A stretch of DNA of 30,085 bases from a virus: the IMG/VR virus record IMGVR_UViG_3300028027_000168, positions 1 through 30,085 of that record, one strand, 5' to 3'. Each line of letters starts with the position of its first letter. The first letter of the stretch is position 1. The translations under genes were made by a program, and so were the position numbers. This document shows positions 1-4,889 of the stretch, piece after piece. The notes beneath the pieces were generated by a model. It was not told the origin of the DNA. It was given only the letters and a program-made list of their open reading frames with translations, and searched no databases.

Positions 1-77
1 ATGTTTCTAGGTGTACATCCTAATATTCTAGCGACTTCTTTTGTCTGTATAATATTTTCTATTTTAATTGTTTTCAT
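1..77 (-). CDS. HTH DNA-binding protein, N-terminal part (continues at 29809-30085)
   Basis: An ATG at base 77 opens a frame that runs off the left edge. Its 25 residues include TKEVARILGCTPRN, which looks like the first helices of an excisionase/MerR-type helix-turn-helix. If the window is closed into a circle, the split codon at bases 1-2 plus base 30085 reads Ile. The frame then continues without a stop as SKIINK..., completing a plausible recognition helix and a 117-aa protein ending at 29809. The family suggests a DNA-binding regulator or replication accessory factor; the target is unknown. It starts before the upstream 51-aa gene ends (64-219), so the two overlap by 14 bases, as is common here. 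The HTH assignment is moderately sure; the role is inference. Confidence 0.75.
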   Translation of the reverse strand, partial: MKTIKIENIIQTKEVARILGCTPRN

Positions 78-219
78 CTGTTTTTAATTTATCAATTTCA
101 ATTTTACATTCTTTTAATAATTCTAAAGTTTTTTCAACTCCAATTACATCGGAAACTTTTCCTATTAATAATTGTCTTAGTAACTTAGCTCTAATTAATT
201 GTTTATTTAGGTTCTGCAT
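64..219 (-). CDS. Small hypothetical protein, 51 aa
   Basis: This hand-translated frame starts at ATG 219 and stops at TAA 64-66. It is largely helical and charged: MQNLNKQLIRAKLLRQLLIG, then a Glu/Lys-rich second half (KTLELLKECKIEIDKLK) that could form a short coiled coil. No family is recognised. It overlaps the downstream HTH gene by 14 bases and is overlapped by the upstream 41-aa gene by 17 bases. That chained arrangement fits a translationally coupled early operon served by promoter P2. It is short, so the coding call rests on gap filling, composition and A-rich leader context rather than homology. Confidence 0.6.
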   Translation of the reverse strand: MQNLNKQLIRAKLLRQLLIGKVSDVIGVEKTLELLKECKIEIDKLKTDENN

Positions 220-328
220 ATTCTTTTAGTATTTCTTCGTATGTTGGTGCAATATATTCGTAATTTTCGCCTTCAAAATAAGGTTCTTCTTTGCTTCCAA
301 TTTCAGCTTGTTTAATGTAATAAATCAT
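203..328 (-). CDS. Small acidic hypothetical protein, 41 aa
   Basis: ATG at 328, TAA at 203-205. The product begins MIYYIKQAEIGSKEEPYFEG and continues with a Glu/Tyr-rich stretch (NYEYIAPTYEEILKEYAEP). It is strongly acidic with no membrane segment, and no family is recognised. Its start overlaps the end of the DnaA-like gene (stop at 325) by four bases in the ATGA pattern, strong positional evidence for a real coupled gene. Small acidic early phage proteins can be inhibitors or DNA mimics, but nothing here proves that. Confidence 0.62.
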   Translation of the reverse strand: MIYYIKQAEIGSKEEPYFEGENYEYIAPTYEEILKEYAEPK

Positions 329-669
329 ATTGTTTTAAATTTTCCTATTCGTGTTATTTCCTGTAAATCTTCCATTATGTTGATGTTTATTTCTTTGTAT
401 TTATTATCATTTTTTAAGATTTCGTGTTGCTTTACATTATAAATAACTTGTGCGTGATGTCTTCTAATTAGCAATCCTACCTTTTCTAGCTGAATACCTA
501 GCTTATTCACCATAAAGTCGCAAAAAATCATTCTATTATACACATTTGTTTGTTTTCGGCTTGTGCTATCCAAATCATACCGAAGTATGACTTGGCCTAC
601 ATTGTGTTTCATTATATCAAATATGCTATTCAATATAAGGTCTTTTGAATACGAGTGTCGCTGATTCAT
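325..669 (-). CDS. Protein with a DnaA domain IV-like DNA-binding region
   Basis: This 114-aa protein has no AAA+ domain. Residues about 38-83 resemble the C-terminal DNA-binding domain of DnaA. A helix (NVYNRMIFCDFMVNKLGI) precedes GLLIRRHHAQVIYNVK, which lines up with the DnaA signature around GRDHSTVLHAVKK, including the key His-72, Val-75 and Lys-80. In DnaA this segment reads DnaA boxes, so the product may bind the phage origin or recruit host replication factors; this is inference. It lies in the P2 operon, overlapping 666-899 by four bases (ATGA), a few genes before the replicative helicases. Alternative: a generic small regulator with a convergent HTH. Confidence 0.6.
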   Translation of the reverse strand: MNQRHSYSKDLILNSIFDIMKHNVGQVILRYDLDSTSRKQTNVYNRMIFCDFMVNKLGIQLEKVGLLIRRHHAQVIYNVKQHEILKNDNKYKEININIMEDLQEITRIGKFKTI

Positions 670-899
670 ATAATAGAAGGTTCGGCTAAAACTATTGATA
701 TTGTTTCATTTTGAAATCTATAATTTTTCATTTCATCACTCCAGAGTAATTGATAACCTTTGTCGAATAGTATTCGTTCTAAATGTTCATTATAATAACC
801 AATTAACAATACTTTTTGCTTAGTTATTTCTACGTTAAAAAAATTGTCTAAATTCAATTCGTAGTGTAATTTTGTCGCTAAATCTAAATTTGTTTTCAT
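666..899 (-). CDS. Hypothetical protein, 77 aa
   Basis: I do not recognise this protein. It starts MKTNLDLATKLHYELNLDNF and shows alternating strand/helix character (VEITKQKVLLIGYYNEHLERIL), suggesting a small folded alpha/beta domain. There is no signal peptide or membrane segment. The start at 899 lies two bases after the stop of the upstream 53-aa gene (902), and its stop overlaps the start of the DnaA-like gene by four bases, so it sits tightly inside the P2 early operon. Confidence 0.72.
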   Translation of the reverse strand: MKTNLDLATKLHYELNLDNFFNVEITKQKVLLIGYYNEHLERILFDKGYQLLWSDEMKNYRFQNETISIVLAEPSII

Positions 900-901
900 A
901 A

Positions 902-1063
902 TTATTTTTGTTTAATTGTGTAAGTATTTCTATCCCAGTTTTTAAGGTTTTTAACCCTATCCATTTCTTTACCATAAAGACCCCAAAAGTACATTGCCCA
1001 TTCGTTAAAGTCAGATGGTCGATCTTTTGGAAAAATTGTTTTGCTAATTCTTAAAGTTTTCAT
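902..1063 (-). CDS. Small hypothetical protein, 53 aa
   Basis: Hand translation from ATG 1063 to TAA 902-904 gives a basic protein starting MKTLRISKTIFPKDRPSDFN and containing EWAMYFWGLYGKEMDRVKNL. It is rich in aromatic residues and lysine, ends TIKQK, and has no membrane segment. No family is recognised. It fills the space between the 66-aa and 77-aa early genes almost exactly, with 12 bases before it and 2 bases after it. The Trp/Tyr-rich composition is unlike random AT-rich translation. Confidence 0.7.
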   Translation of the reverse strand: MKTLRISKTIFPKDRPSDFNEWAMYFWGLYGKEMDRVKNLKNWDRNTYTIKQK

Positions 1064-1075
1064 AATTTCTAGTTT

Positions 1076-1276
1076 TTAAAGTTTATTAATTTGTTCTTTT
1101 ACTTCTTTCCAATATTCAATAGTTTTTACTATGCTTTTTGTATCATAAATAAATAAATGACTTTCTATTATTTCATCTACTATTTTATTTGTAATTAATT
1201 TTGCTTTTTCATCATTTGCAATAATATCTCTAATTATGCTAAAATATATGTGAAAGGCTTTTGATTGTGTATTCAT
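1076..1276 (-). CDS. Member of a small VDEII/YW paralog family, 66 aa
   Basis: The second half (KIVDEIIESH ... IEYWKEVKEQINKL) matches the pattern of two other small proteins in this genome (1670-1888 and 3103-3330): VDEII, a 12-18 residue spacer, then YW-x-x-V-[KR]. Unlike those two it lacks the MTPKEK N-terminus and the Cys-Ala-Ile-Ile stretch before VDEII. The function is unknown. It lies second in the P2 operon. A short GC hairpin (1283-1299) sits directly before its ATG and could affect its translation. Confidence 0.72.
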   Translation of the reverse strand: MNTQSKAFHIYFSIIRDIIANDEKAKLITNKIVDEIIESHLFIYDTKSIVKTIEYWKEVKEQINKL

Positions 1277-1282
1277 AATATT

Positions 1283-1299
1283 GTGCGTTACAGTCGCAC
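1283..1299 (-). other. Short GC-rich hairpin before the 1276 start codon
   Basis: The inverted repeat GTGCG/CGCAC (5 bp, 7-base loop) lies in the 35-base gap between the 72-aa gene (stop 1312) and the 66-aa gene (ATG 1276). It stands out in very AT-rich surroundings. No T-tract follows, so it is not a typical terminator. It could mask the next translation start or stabilise an RNA end. The sequence shows the repeat; any function is a guess. Confidence 0.35.
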
Positions 1300-1311
1300 C
1301 CCTGATTTTAT

Positions 1312-1530
1312 TTAGTTTAAACCTTGTTGTGTCATATAGTCATCAAACATCATATCCATACATTGTTTATTTTCAGTTACTTTTTTCATTAATTTTAAAC
1401 CATTATTAACCCAGTCTTTTAATAATTGTTTCATATCTTCTTCAGTTTCTAAAATGTAGTTATTTAATTTAGCAAACATCATTAAGTTTTCTAATTGCTC
1501 TTGATCTTTTTGTGTAAATTCTGCGTTCAT
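1312..1530 (-). CDS. Hypothetical acidic helical protein, 72 aa; first gene after P2
   Basis: MNAEFTQKDQEQLENLMMFA begins an acidic, methionine-rich, mostly helical protein (KQLLKDWVNNGLKLMKK, then CMDMMFDDYMTQQGLN). No family is recognised. It is the first gene after promoter P2: its ATG lies about 38 bases beyond the -7 box, behind an A-rich leader. That position predicts early, strong expression. Small acidic first-in-operon proteins often act on host factors in phages, but that is only a general tendency. Confidence 0.75.
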   Translation of the reverse strand: MNAEFTQKDQEQLENLMMFAKLNNYILETEEDMKQLLKDWVNNGLKLMKKVTENKQCMDMMFDDYMTQQGLN

Positions 1531-1567
1531 AATCTTTTTTTTTTAGTTATTGTTTCTTTGTACACTA

Positions 1568-1597
1568 CAAATATACATACTTTTTTTAAATAAACAA
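1568..1597 (-). promoter_or_regulatory. Promoter P2, Bacteroidetes type (TTG-N19-TATATTTG)
   Basis: On the minus strand TTG (1597-1595), a 19-base spacer ending AAGTATG, and TATATTTG (1575-1568) match the Bacteroidetes -33/-7 promoter (TTTG, about 19-21 bases, TAnnTTTG). The same spacing and the AAGTATG extension before the -7 box recur at P1 (4149-4180). Transcription would start near 1561 and run into the 72-aa gene. The hairpin at 1625-1660 lies just upstream and would insulate P2 from P1. Confidence 0.8.
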
Positions 1598-1624
1598 GTG
1601 TAAATTTAAAATAAATGTAAAATA

Positions 1625-1660
1625 AAAATTAACTACCTGATTATCAAGATAGTTAATTTT
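1625..1660 (-). terminator. Terminator-like hairpin upstream of P2
   Basis: A perfect 11-bp inverted repeat (AAAATTAACTA/TAGTTAATTTT, 14-base loop) follows the 72-aa paralog gene ending at 1670. On the minus strand the stem runs into TTTTTATTTTACATTT, a broken T-tract. It is AT-rich and therefore weaker than the terminators near 10.1 and 10.8 kb, but its place before P2 matches the hairpin-promoter layout at 4149-4237. Confidence 0.6.
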
Positions 1661-1669
1661 AAAAATAAT

Positions 1670-1888
1670 TCATAGTTTTTCAATTTCTTTGCGTACTAAT
1701 GACCAATATTGCTTAAAAGGATTTGGATATAAGACATCATCCATTGCTTTAATTATCTCATCTACTGCAATTATAGCACATTGTTTGGATACTTCTAATG
1801 GAAGTGTATATCCATCATTATGTTTTGTTGCAAATGTAAGCAACCCAAATTGCTGACATAATTTCAATGCTTTTTCTTTTGGTGTCAT
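1670..1888 (-). CDS. Member of a small VDEII/YW paralog family, 72 aa
   Basis: I place the start at ATG 1888, not the in-frame ATG at 1897. It then overlaps the upstream stop by ATGA, and the product begins MTPKEKALKLC, like the paralog at 3103-3330 (MTPKEKCKELL). A Cys-Ala-Ile-Ile-x-VDEII segment is followed by YWSLVRKEIEKL at the C-terminus. The family is unknown to me. Three copies within 2.3 kb, in two transcription units, suggest duplication followed by divergence. It is the last gene before the hairpin at 1625-1660. Confidence 0.75.
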   Translation of the reverse strand: MTPKEKALKLCQQFGLLTFATKHNDGYTLPLEVSKQCAIIAVDEIIKAMDDVLYPNPFKQYWSLVRKEIEKL

Positions 1889-2100
1889 AAATAACATTTA
1901 AATACGTTTAATACTTTTTCGCTAACAGGCATCTTATAAATAATGAATTTGTTGTAAGTCACTCTGTTTATACTTTCCAAAACTTTCTCCCTTAATGGTG
2001 ACTTTGATTTCAACCCTACTATTATTCTTTGTTGAAATTCAAGTGTAACGAAGCTATCTCTAACCTCGTCACACTTTTGTTGATCTATTAATAATTTCAA
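1885..2100 (-). CDS. Hypothetical protein, 71 aa
   Basis: Starts MKLLIDQQKCDEVRDSFVTL. It is a basic, mostly helical protein with no recognised motif and no membrane segment; it ends KVLNVFKCYL. Both ends overlap neighbours by four bases (ATGA at 2097-2100 with the SSB-like gene and at 1885-1888 with the paralog gene), so translation is probably coupled to the ssDNA-binding protein. A recombination or replication accessory role is suggested only by its position. Confidence 0.72.
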   Translation of the reverse strand: MKLLIDQQKCDEVRDSFVTLEFQQRIIVGLKSKSPLREKVLESINRVTYNKFIIYKMPVSEKVLNVFKCYL

Positions 2101-2435
2101 AATGGTAAATCTTTTGGATCCTCTAAAATAGTATTCTCAACCTTAACCTCGTTAGTCACTGGCTCAATTCTCCAAGCGTCCAAAGATACAAAATTGCTTA
2201 CTATCTGAGTCGTTGGGTTTGTCCAATCACGACCATTTAAATTGCAACTTACATTTACCTGATCATTCACTTTGAATTTGTCTAGTAAAGCACATTTATC
2301 TTTCGTTACTTGAATTTTAAACGTATTTGGGTACGTTTCATCTGTTACCACTTTAAACTCTCTCTTAGAGAAGTTATCACTTACTACTATCGTTTCGTTG
2401 ATCCCAACAATTCGACCTTTAATTTCAATATTCAT
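2097..2435 (-). CDS. DUF3127/SSB-like single-stranded DNA-binding protein
   Basis: The 112-aa protein has the DUF3127 pattern seen in Bacteroidetes: SKREFKVVTDETYPNTFKIQ, then DKFKVNDQVNVSCNLNGRDW, then SLDAWRI, consistent with an OB-fold. An acidic tail ends EDPKDLPF, like the DDIPF tip bacterial SSBs use to recruit partners. It likely coats phage ssDNA during replication or recombination and may recruit host SSB-interacting proteins. It lies downstream of the RAD52/ERF-like annealing protein in the same operon, a usual pairing. The fold is read from pattern similarity, not a search. Confidence 0.8.
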   Translation of the reverse strand: MNIEIKGRIVGINETIVVSDNFSKREFKVVTDETYPNTFKIQVTKDKCALLDKFKVNDQVNVSCNLNGRDWTNPTTQIVSNFVSLDAWRIEPVTNEVKVENTILEDPKDLPF

Positions 2436-2604
2436 ATTTATTTATTATTGGATTACTATTTAAATACTCGTTTGATGTTCCTGTTGTGTCTATATATAAT
2501 GAACTTTCTCGCTCGTTTACATTATACGTTTTACTTTCTTTTCCTTTTTGATATCCCATTAGATAAAATGTAGCTAAAATTAATAAATATATAAAAAATC
2601 TCAT
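2425..2604 (-). CDS. Small membrane-anchored or secreted protein, 59 aa
   Basis: Hand translation from ATG 2604 to TGA 2425 gives a hydrophobic N-terminus (MRFFIYLLILATFYLMGYQK) and a polar tail (GKESKTYNVNERESSLYIDT...). This fits a single membrane anchor or uncleaved signal with the tail outside. The start overlaps the upstream stop by ATGA and the end overlaps the SSB-like start by 11 bases. A membrane protein inside a recombination operon is unexpected; superinfection exclusion is one possibility, with no direct support. Confidence 0.68.
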   Translation of the reverse strand: MRFFIYLLILATFYLMGYQKGKESKTYNVNERESSLYIDTTGTSNEYLNSNPIINKYEY

Positions 2605-3101
2605 ACATTTTTAACCATTATTGACGACTTACTGAATGTTATGATTGGTCTTTGCAATACTTCTCCAGTTGACTCATCTAAACTAGATACTTTTGATAAC
2701 GCAACTTGTTTATATTTGTCCTCAATTTCTTTCAAGTTATCTTTTGCGATTCTCCATTCTTCAATATCTGAAAAGTCAATTAGTCTTCTACCCTCAACTT
2801 TGGTTATCATTTTAGAACCATATTTAAAACTTTTTTCAGTTCTATTTTCAGCTTCTTCAATTGCTAACTCTTGCACATCTCTATTAACTTTATCCGCTAT
2901 GTCTTTTACCTCCTTAGATATAGTGTATAGGCTAAGTGCGTCCAATTCTCCATTTCTAACTGCATTTACCATCATTTCAAAATGATCTTGTAGTGTTATA
3001 ACAGTTGCTTCGGTAACTACCGATAAATGAAAGGGATTTTCAGTTGGTGTATTTTCCCAGTGCATTTGATCTTGTTTATCTATGTCGTTTAAATTTTCCA
3101 T
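2601..3101 (-). CDS. Hypothetical recombination-operon protein, 166 aa
   Basis: I do not recognise this protein with certainty. It has a polar N-terminus with VVTEATVITLQDHFEMMV, a long charged helical centre (about residues 60-90) that may be coiled coil, then RRLIDFSDIEEWRIAKDNLK and KEIEDKYKQVAL. It ends in a less charged tail, PIITFSKSSIMVKNV. Lying between the annealing protein and the SSB-like protein, it may be an accessory factor, in the way of Gp157-type or nuclease-associated proteins of other phages; this is positional inference only. It starts one base after the upstream paralog gene stops. Confidence 0.75.
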   Translation of the reverse strand: MENLNDIDKQDQMHWENTPTENPFHLSVVTEATVITLQDHFEMMVNAVRNGELDALSLYTISKEVKDIADKVNRDVQELAIEEAENRTEKSFKYGSKMITKVEGRRLIDFSDIEEWRIAKDNLKEIEDKYKQVALSKVSSLDESTGEVLQRPIITFSKSSIMVKNV

Positions 3102-3102
3102 T

Positions 3103-3330
3103 TTATTTGCTTTTTTCGATTAATAATTGTTCTTTAACTTCTTGCCAATATAAAGTATATGCTAATTCTAATATGTCATATTTCTTTATTGAATTTATTA
3201 TCTCATCAACTGATATTATCGCACATTCTACGGCGTGAGTATAAAGCATACACATACTTTCATTTTTACAATTTAAATCTACATTGTTCATTTTATGTAG
3301 TAATTCTTTACATTTTTCTTTAGGTGTCAT
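3103..3330 (-). CDS. Member of a small VDEII/YW paralog family, 75 aa
   Basis: Begins MTPKEKCKELLHKM and carries AVECAIISVDEIINSI followed by LYWQEVKEQLLIEKSK. The same blocks occur in 1670-1888 and, partly, in 1076-1276. Its last residues LLIEKSK are also the tail of the upstream annealing protein (LLIEKSKL), encoded by a 19-base direct repeat (3110-3128 and 3337-3355). The start overlaps the upstream stop by four bases. The function is unknown; several cysteines and the conserved YW suggest a small folded domain. Confidence 0.76.
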   Translation of the reverse strand: MTPKEKCKELLHKMNNVDLNCKNESMCMLYTHAVECAIISVDEIINSIKKYDILELAYTLYWQEVKEQLLIEKSK

Positions 3331-3355
3331 AATTTACTTTTTTCGATTAATAATT
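3110..3355. repeat. 19-base direct repeat pair (3110-3128 and 3337-3355)
   Basis: The plus-strand sequence CTTTTTTCGATTAATAATT occurs exactly at both places. Each copy encodes the C-terminal LLIEKSK of its gene (75-aa paralog and annealing protein). The copies are 227 bases apart, so recombination between them would precisely remove the 75-aa gene. Confidence 0.85.
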
Positions 3356-3923
3356 CTTGCATTTCTACACTTACATTGTACTTTGCTTTGATCTGTTCTA
3401 ATGTTCCTTTACCTTCTTTTAAAGCGTCTACGCATCTGATGAAATTAGTTGAACCAACTTGTAAAACTTCTTTAATAATAGGTGGTGCAAACTCTTTTTT
3501 CATTTCTTCAATGTATCTCACATCATCAAATTTACCCATAAAAATATCTGCATTAAAACCTAGTTTTGATATTGCTTTGGTTAAAGCATCTGTTTCGATT
3601 TTCTTTGCAAAATTATCATCTACCATTGTATTTGCTCTATCCATAAATAATTTACAAGAATTTATGATCTCAAACTCACCATTTGGAAAAAAGAAAGTAC
3701 CTTTAAAAACAACTAGATTACATTTTTCAACTAAATCATAACTTAATGATATATCTTTAAACCCCCAAGTTTGACCATAAACTCCAAACTGTTCAGTAAC
3801 TTGCATAATTTGGTATTGTGGTGCTATAGAGGTTATTTCACGACCTCCTAGCTTTGCATTTTTTGTATACTTTGGATTTGTTTTTTCAACTTTATTCCAA
3901 AGTGTTAAATTTTCATTACTCAT
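3327..3923 (-). CDS. Single-strand annealing recombinase, RAD52/ERF superfamily (probable)
   Basis: 198 aa. The N-terminal half has an early conserved segment (LGGREITSIAPQYQIMQVTE), then FGVYGQTWGFKDISLSY and the strand VVFKGTFFFPNGEFE. The diagnostic-looking stretch is KKIETDALTKAISKLGFNAD, followed by IFMGKFDD; it resembles the [K/D]xxxTDALxKAxxxLG block of RAD52/Sak and ERF annealing proteins. Such proteins anneal complementary ssDNA in phage recombination and end repair. The SSB-like protein downstream in the same operon supports this. The exact subfamily cannot be fixed by eye. It is second gene after P1, overlapping the first by four bases. Confidence 0.72.
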   Translation of the reverse strand: MSNENLTLWNKVEKTNPKYTKNAKLGGREITSIAPQYQIMQVTEQFGVYGQTWGFKDISLSYDLVEKCNLVVFKGTFFFPNGEFEIINSCKLFMDRANTMVDDNFAKKIETDALTKAISKLGFNADIFMGKFDDVRYIEEMKKEFAPPIIKEVLQVGSTNFIRCVDALKEGKGTLEQIKAKYNVSVEMQELLIEKSKL

Positions 3924-4123
3924 AACTGTTCGTAAATTAAATCTTTAATATCATTTATTTGTTTTTCACCTAAAATATCTAGTATTTCAGTCTCTTGAAC
4001 ATACACGAATAAATCGTAAATCGTTCCACCTTCCTCAGGTTGCCAATGTGTAGCAGGTTCATATTTATCAATGCTAAATTCACATCTTAATACGACATCT
4101 TTGTAATTGATTGTTTTTTCCAT
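3920..4123 (-). CDS. Hypothetical acidic protein, 67 aa; first gene after P1
   Basis: An acidic small protein starting MEKTINYKDVVLRCEFSIDK, with alternating strands followed by a helix (EKQINDIKDLIYEQL). No family is recognised. Its ATG at 4123 lies about 25 bases beyond the -7 box of promoter P1, so it should be among the first proteins made. It overlaps the annealing protein gene by ATGA. Confidence 0.75.
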   Translation of the reverse strand: MEKTINYKDVVLRCEFSIDKYEPATHWQPEEGGTIYDLFVYVQETEILDILGEKQINDIKDLIYEQL

Positions 4124-4148
4124 AATTAATTTGTTTTAGTTTGTAATA

Positions 4149-4180
4149 CAAAGATACATACTTATTTTTAATATACAACA
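4149..4180 (-). promoter_or_regulatory. Promoter P1, Bacteroidetes type (TGTTG-N19-TATCTTTG)
   Basis: On the minus strand TGTTG (4180-4176), a 19-base spacer ending AAGTATG and TATCTTTG (4156-4149) match the Bacteroidetes -33/-7 consensus. The spacing, the AAGTATG extension and the following GTA/GTAT agree with P2 at 1568-1597, so the pair looks like one phage promoter family read by the host sigma factor. The expected start is near 4142, leaving a leader of about 20 bases for the 67-aa gene. Confidence 0.82.
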
Positions 4181-4205
4181 GTAAACTTAAATTATTTTAA
4201 ATAAA

Positions 4206-4237
4206 AAAAGTGAGATAGTTTTAATTACCTCACTTTT
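4206..4237 (-). terminator. Rho-independent terminator after the endolysin gene
   Basis: The minus-strand transcript forms AAAAGTGAG/CTCACTTTT (9 bp), extended by three pairs (GTA/TAT, one G-T), with an 8-base loop and a run of seven T. It lies 52 bases after the endolysin stop and directly before promoter P1, so it ends the late structural/lysis unit. The flanking A and T runs mean it might also work on the other strand, but no genes lie there. Confidence 0.85.
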
Positions 4238-4288
4238 AATAACTTAACCTAAAACTAAAATATTATGAAATATAAAGATAGTTATTAT

Positions 4289-4693
4289 TTATGGAAGAAA
4301 AAACCTATTTCCTGATTTTGGCGGATTAATTTGGAAATGACACCAAGTCTTAGTAGCTGAGAAATCCTCTAACCATAAGCCAATCTCTTCCATTAGCTTA
4401 ATGTTATCTTTCACCCACGCTTTTAATTTACCATCTGAATCCGAAAAATCAACTGCTCTACCACTTAAATGATTAGATTTCATAGGTACTTTTGGAGGAT
4501 AAATTCCTTTTCTTGCGTATATCTCTAAATGGTGCTTAGTTGTGCGAAGTCCTGATGTTACTATCATAGGTTTTCCGTACGCTACACGAACTTTATTTAT
4601 CTTAACGAGTAAATCATTAAGATTGTTTTGAACATCATTTGGAAGTTCTCCTAACCTAGCTTGATTACTAAGCAATTCATTCATTGTTATCAT
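4289..4693 (-). CDS. M15-family peptidase, endolysin
   Basis: 134 aa with the zinc peptidase pattern of M15 (VanY/D-Ala-D-Ala or L-Ala-D-Glu peptidases). MIVTSGLRTTKHH lies at 43-55, NHLSGRAVDF at 74-83 (His-75 and Asp-82 as zinc ligands), and WCHFQ at 117-121 (His-119 as third ligand). It should cut the peptide stem of host peptidoglycan at lysis. No signal peptide is visible, so a holin is needed, consistent with the small membrane protein gene directly upstream (ATGA overlap). A second in-frame ATG lies at 4684. It is the last gene of the late unit. Confidence 0.9.
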   Translation of the reverse strand: MITMNELLSNQARLGELPNDVQNNLNDLLVKINKVRVAYGKPMIVTSGLRTTKHHLEIYARKGIYPPKVPMKSNHLSGRAVDFSDSDGKLKAWVKDNIKLMEEIGLWLEDFSATKTWCHFQINPPKSGNRFFLP

Positions 4694-4878
4694 ATCTTAG
4701 TTAATTTAGCTATTGCAGTTGCAGTACTTCCAACCGTAATTAATACTGCTCCGATTGTAGCCGTTGCAGGTAAAGAAATTAAACCCGTTCCAATTATTCC
4801 CACTATTATTCCAAAGTTTATTACTTTTTTAAAAAACATCGGAGTATCTGAATTCCATCTTTTTTTTATCTCTCTCAT
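4690..4878 (-). CDS. Holin candidate, small two-TM membrane protein
   Basis: 62 aa: a basic N-terminus (MREIKKRW), then two adjoining hydrophobic stretches, about 16-36 (VINFGIIVGIIGTGLISLPA) and 40-60 (TIGAVLITVGSTATAIAKL), rich in Gly, Ala and Thr. Size, topology and an ATGA overlap with the endolysin gene make a class II-like holin the best guess. No holin family was matched by sequence, and a non-lytic membrane protein remains possible. Confidence 0.62.
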   Translation of the reverse strand: MREIKKRWNSDTPMFFKKVINFGIIVGIIGTGLISLPATATIGAVLITVGSTATAIAKLTKI

Positions 4879-4889
4879 ATTATTTTTAT

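Noticed and set aside
1888-1897. Longer start (MLF) for the 72-aa paralog
   Set aside because: The shorter start gives an ATGA overlap and matches the MTPKEK beginning of its paralog.
2161-2220. CAAAGATA inside the SSB-like gene
   Set aside because: No matching -33 element and it is within coding sequence.
2310-3741. Open frames on the plus strand at 2310-2573, 2641-2985, 3044-3238 and 3376-3741
   Set aside because: They lie opposite well-supported minus-strand genes, have low-complexity Leu/Ser/Phe-rich translations and break the single-strand layout.
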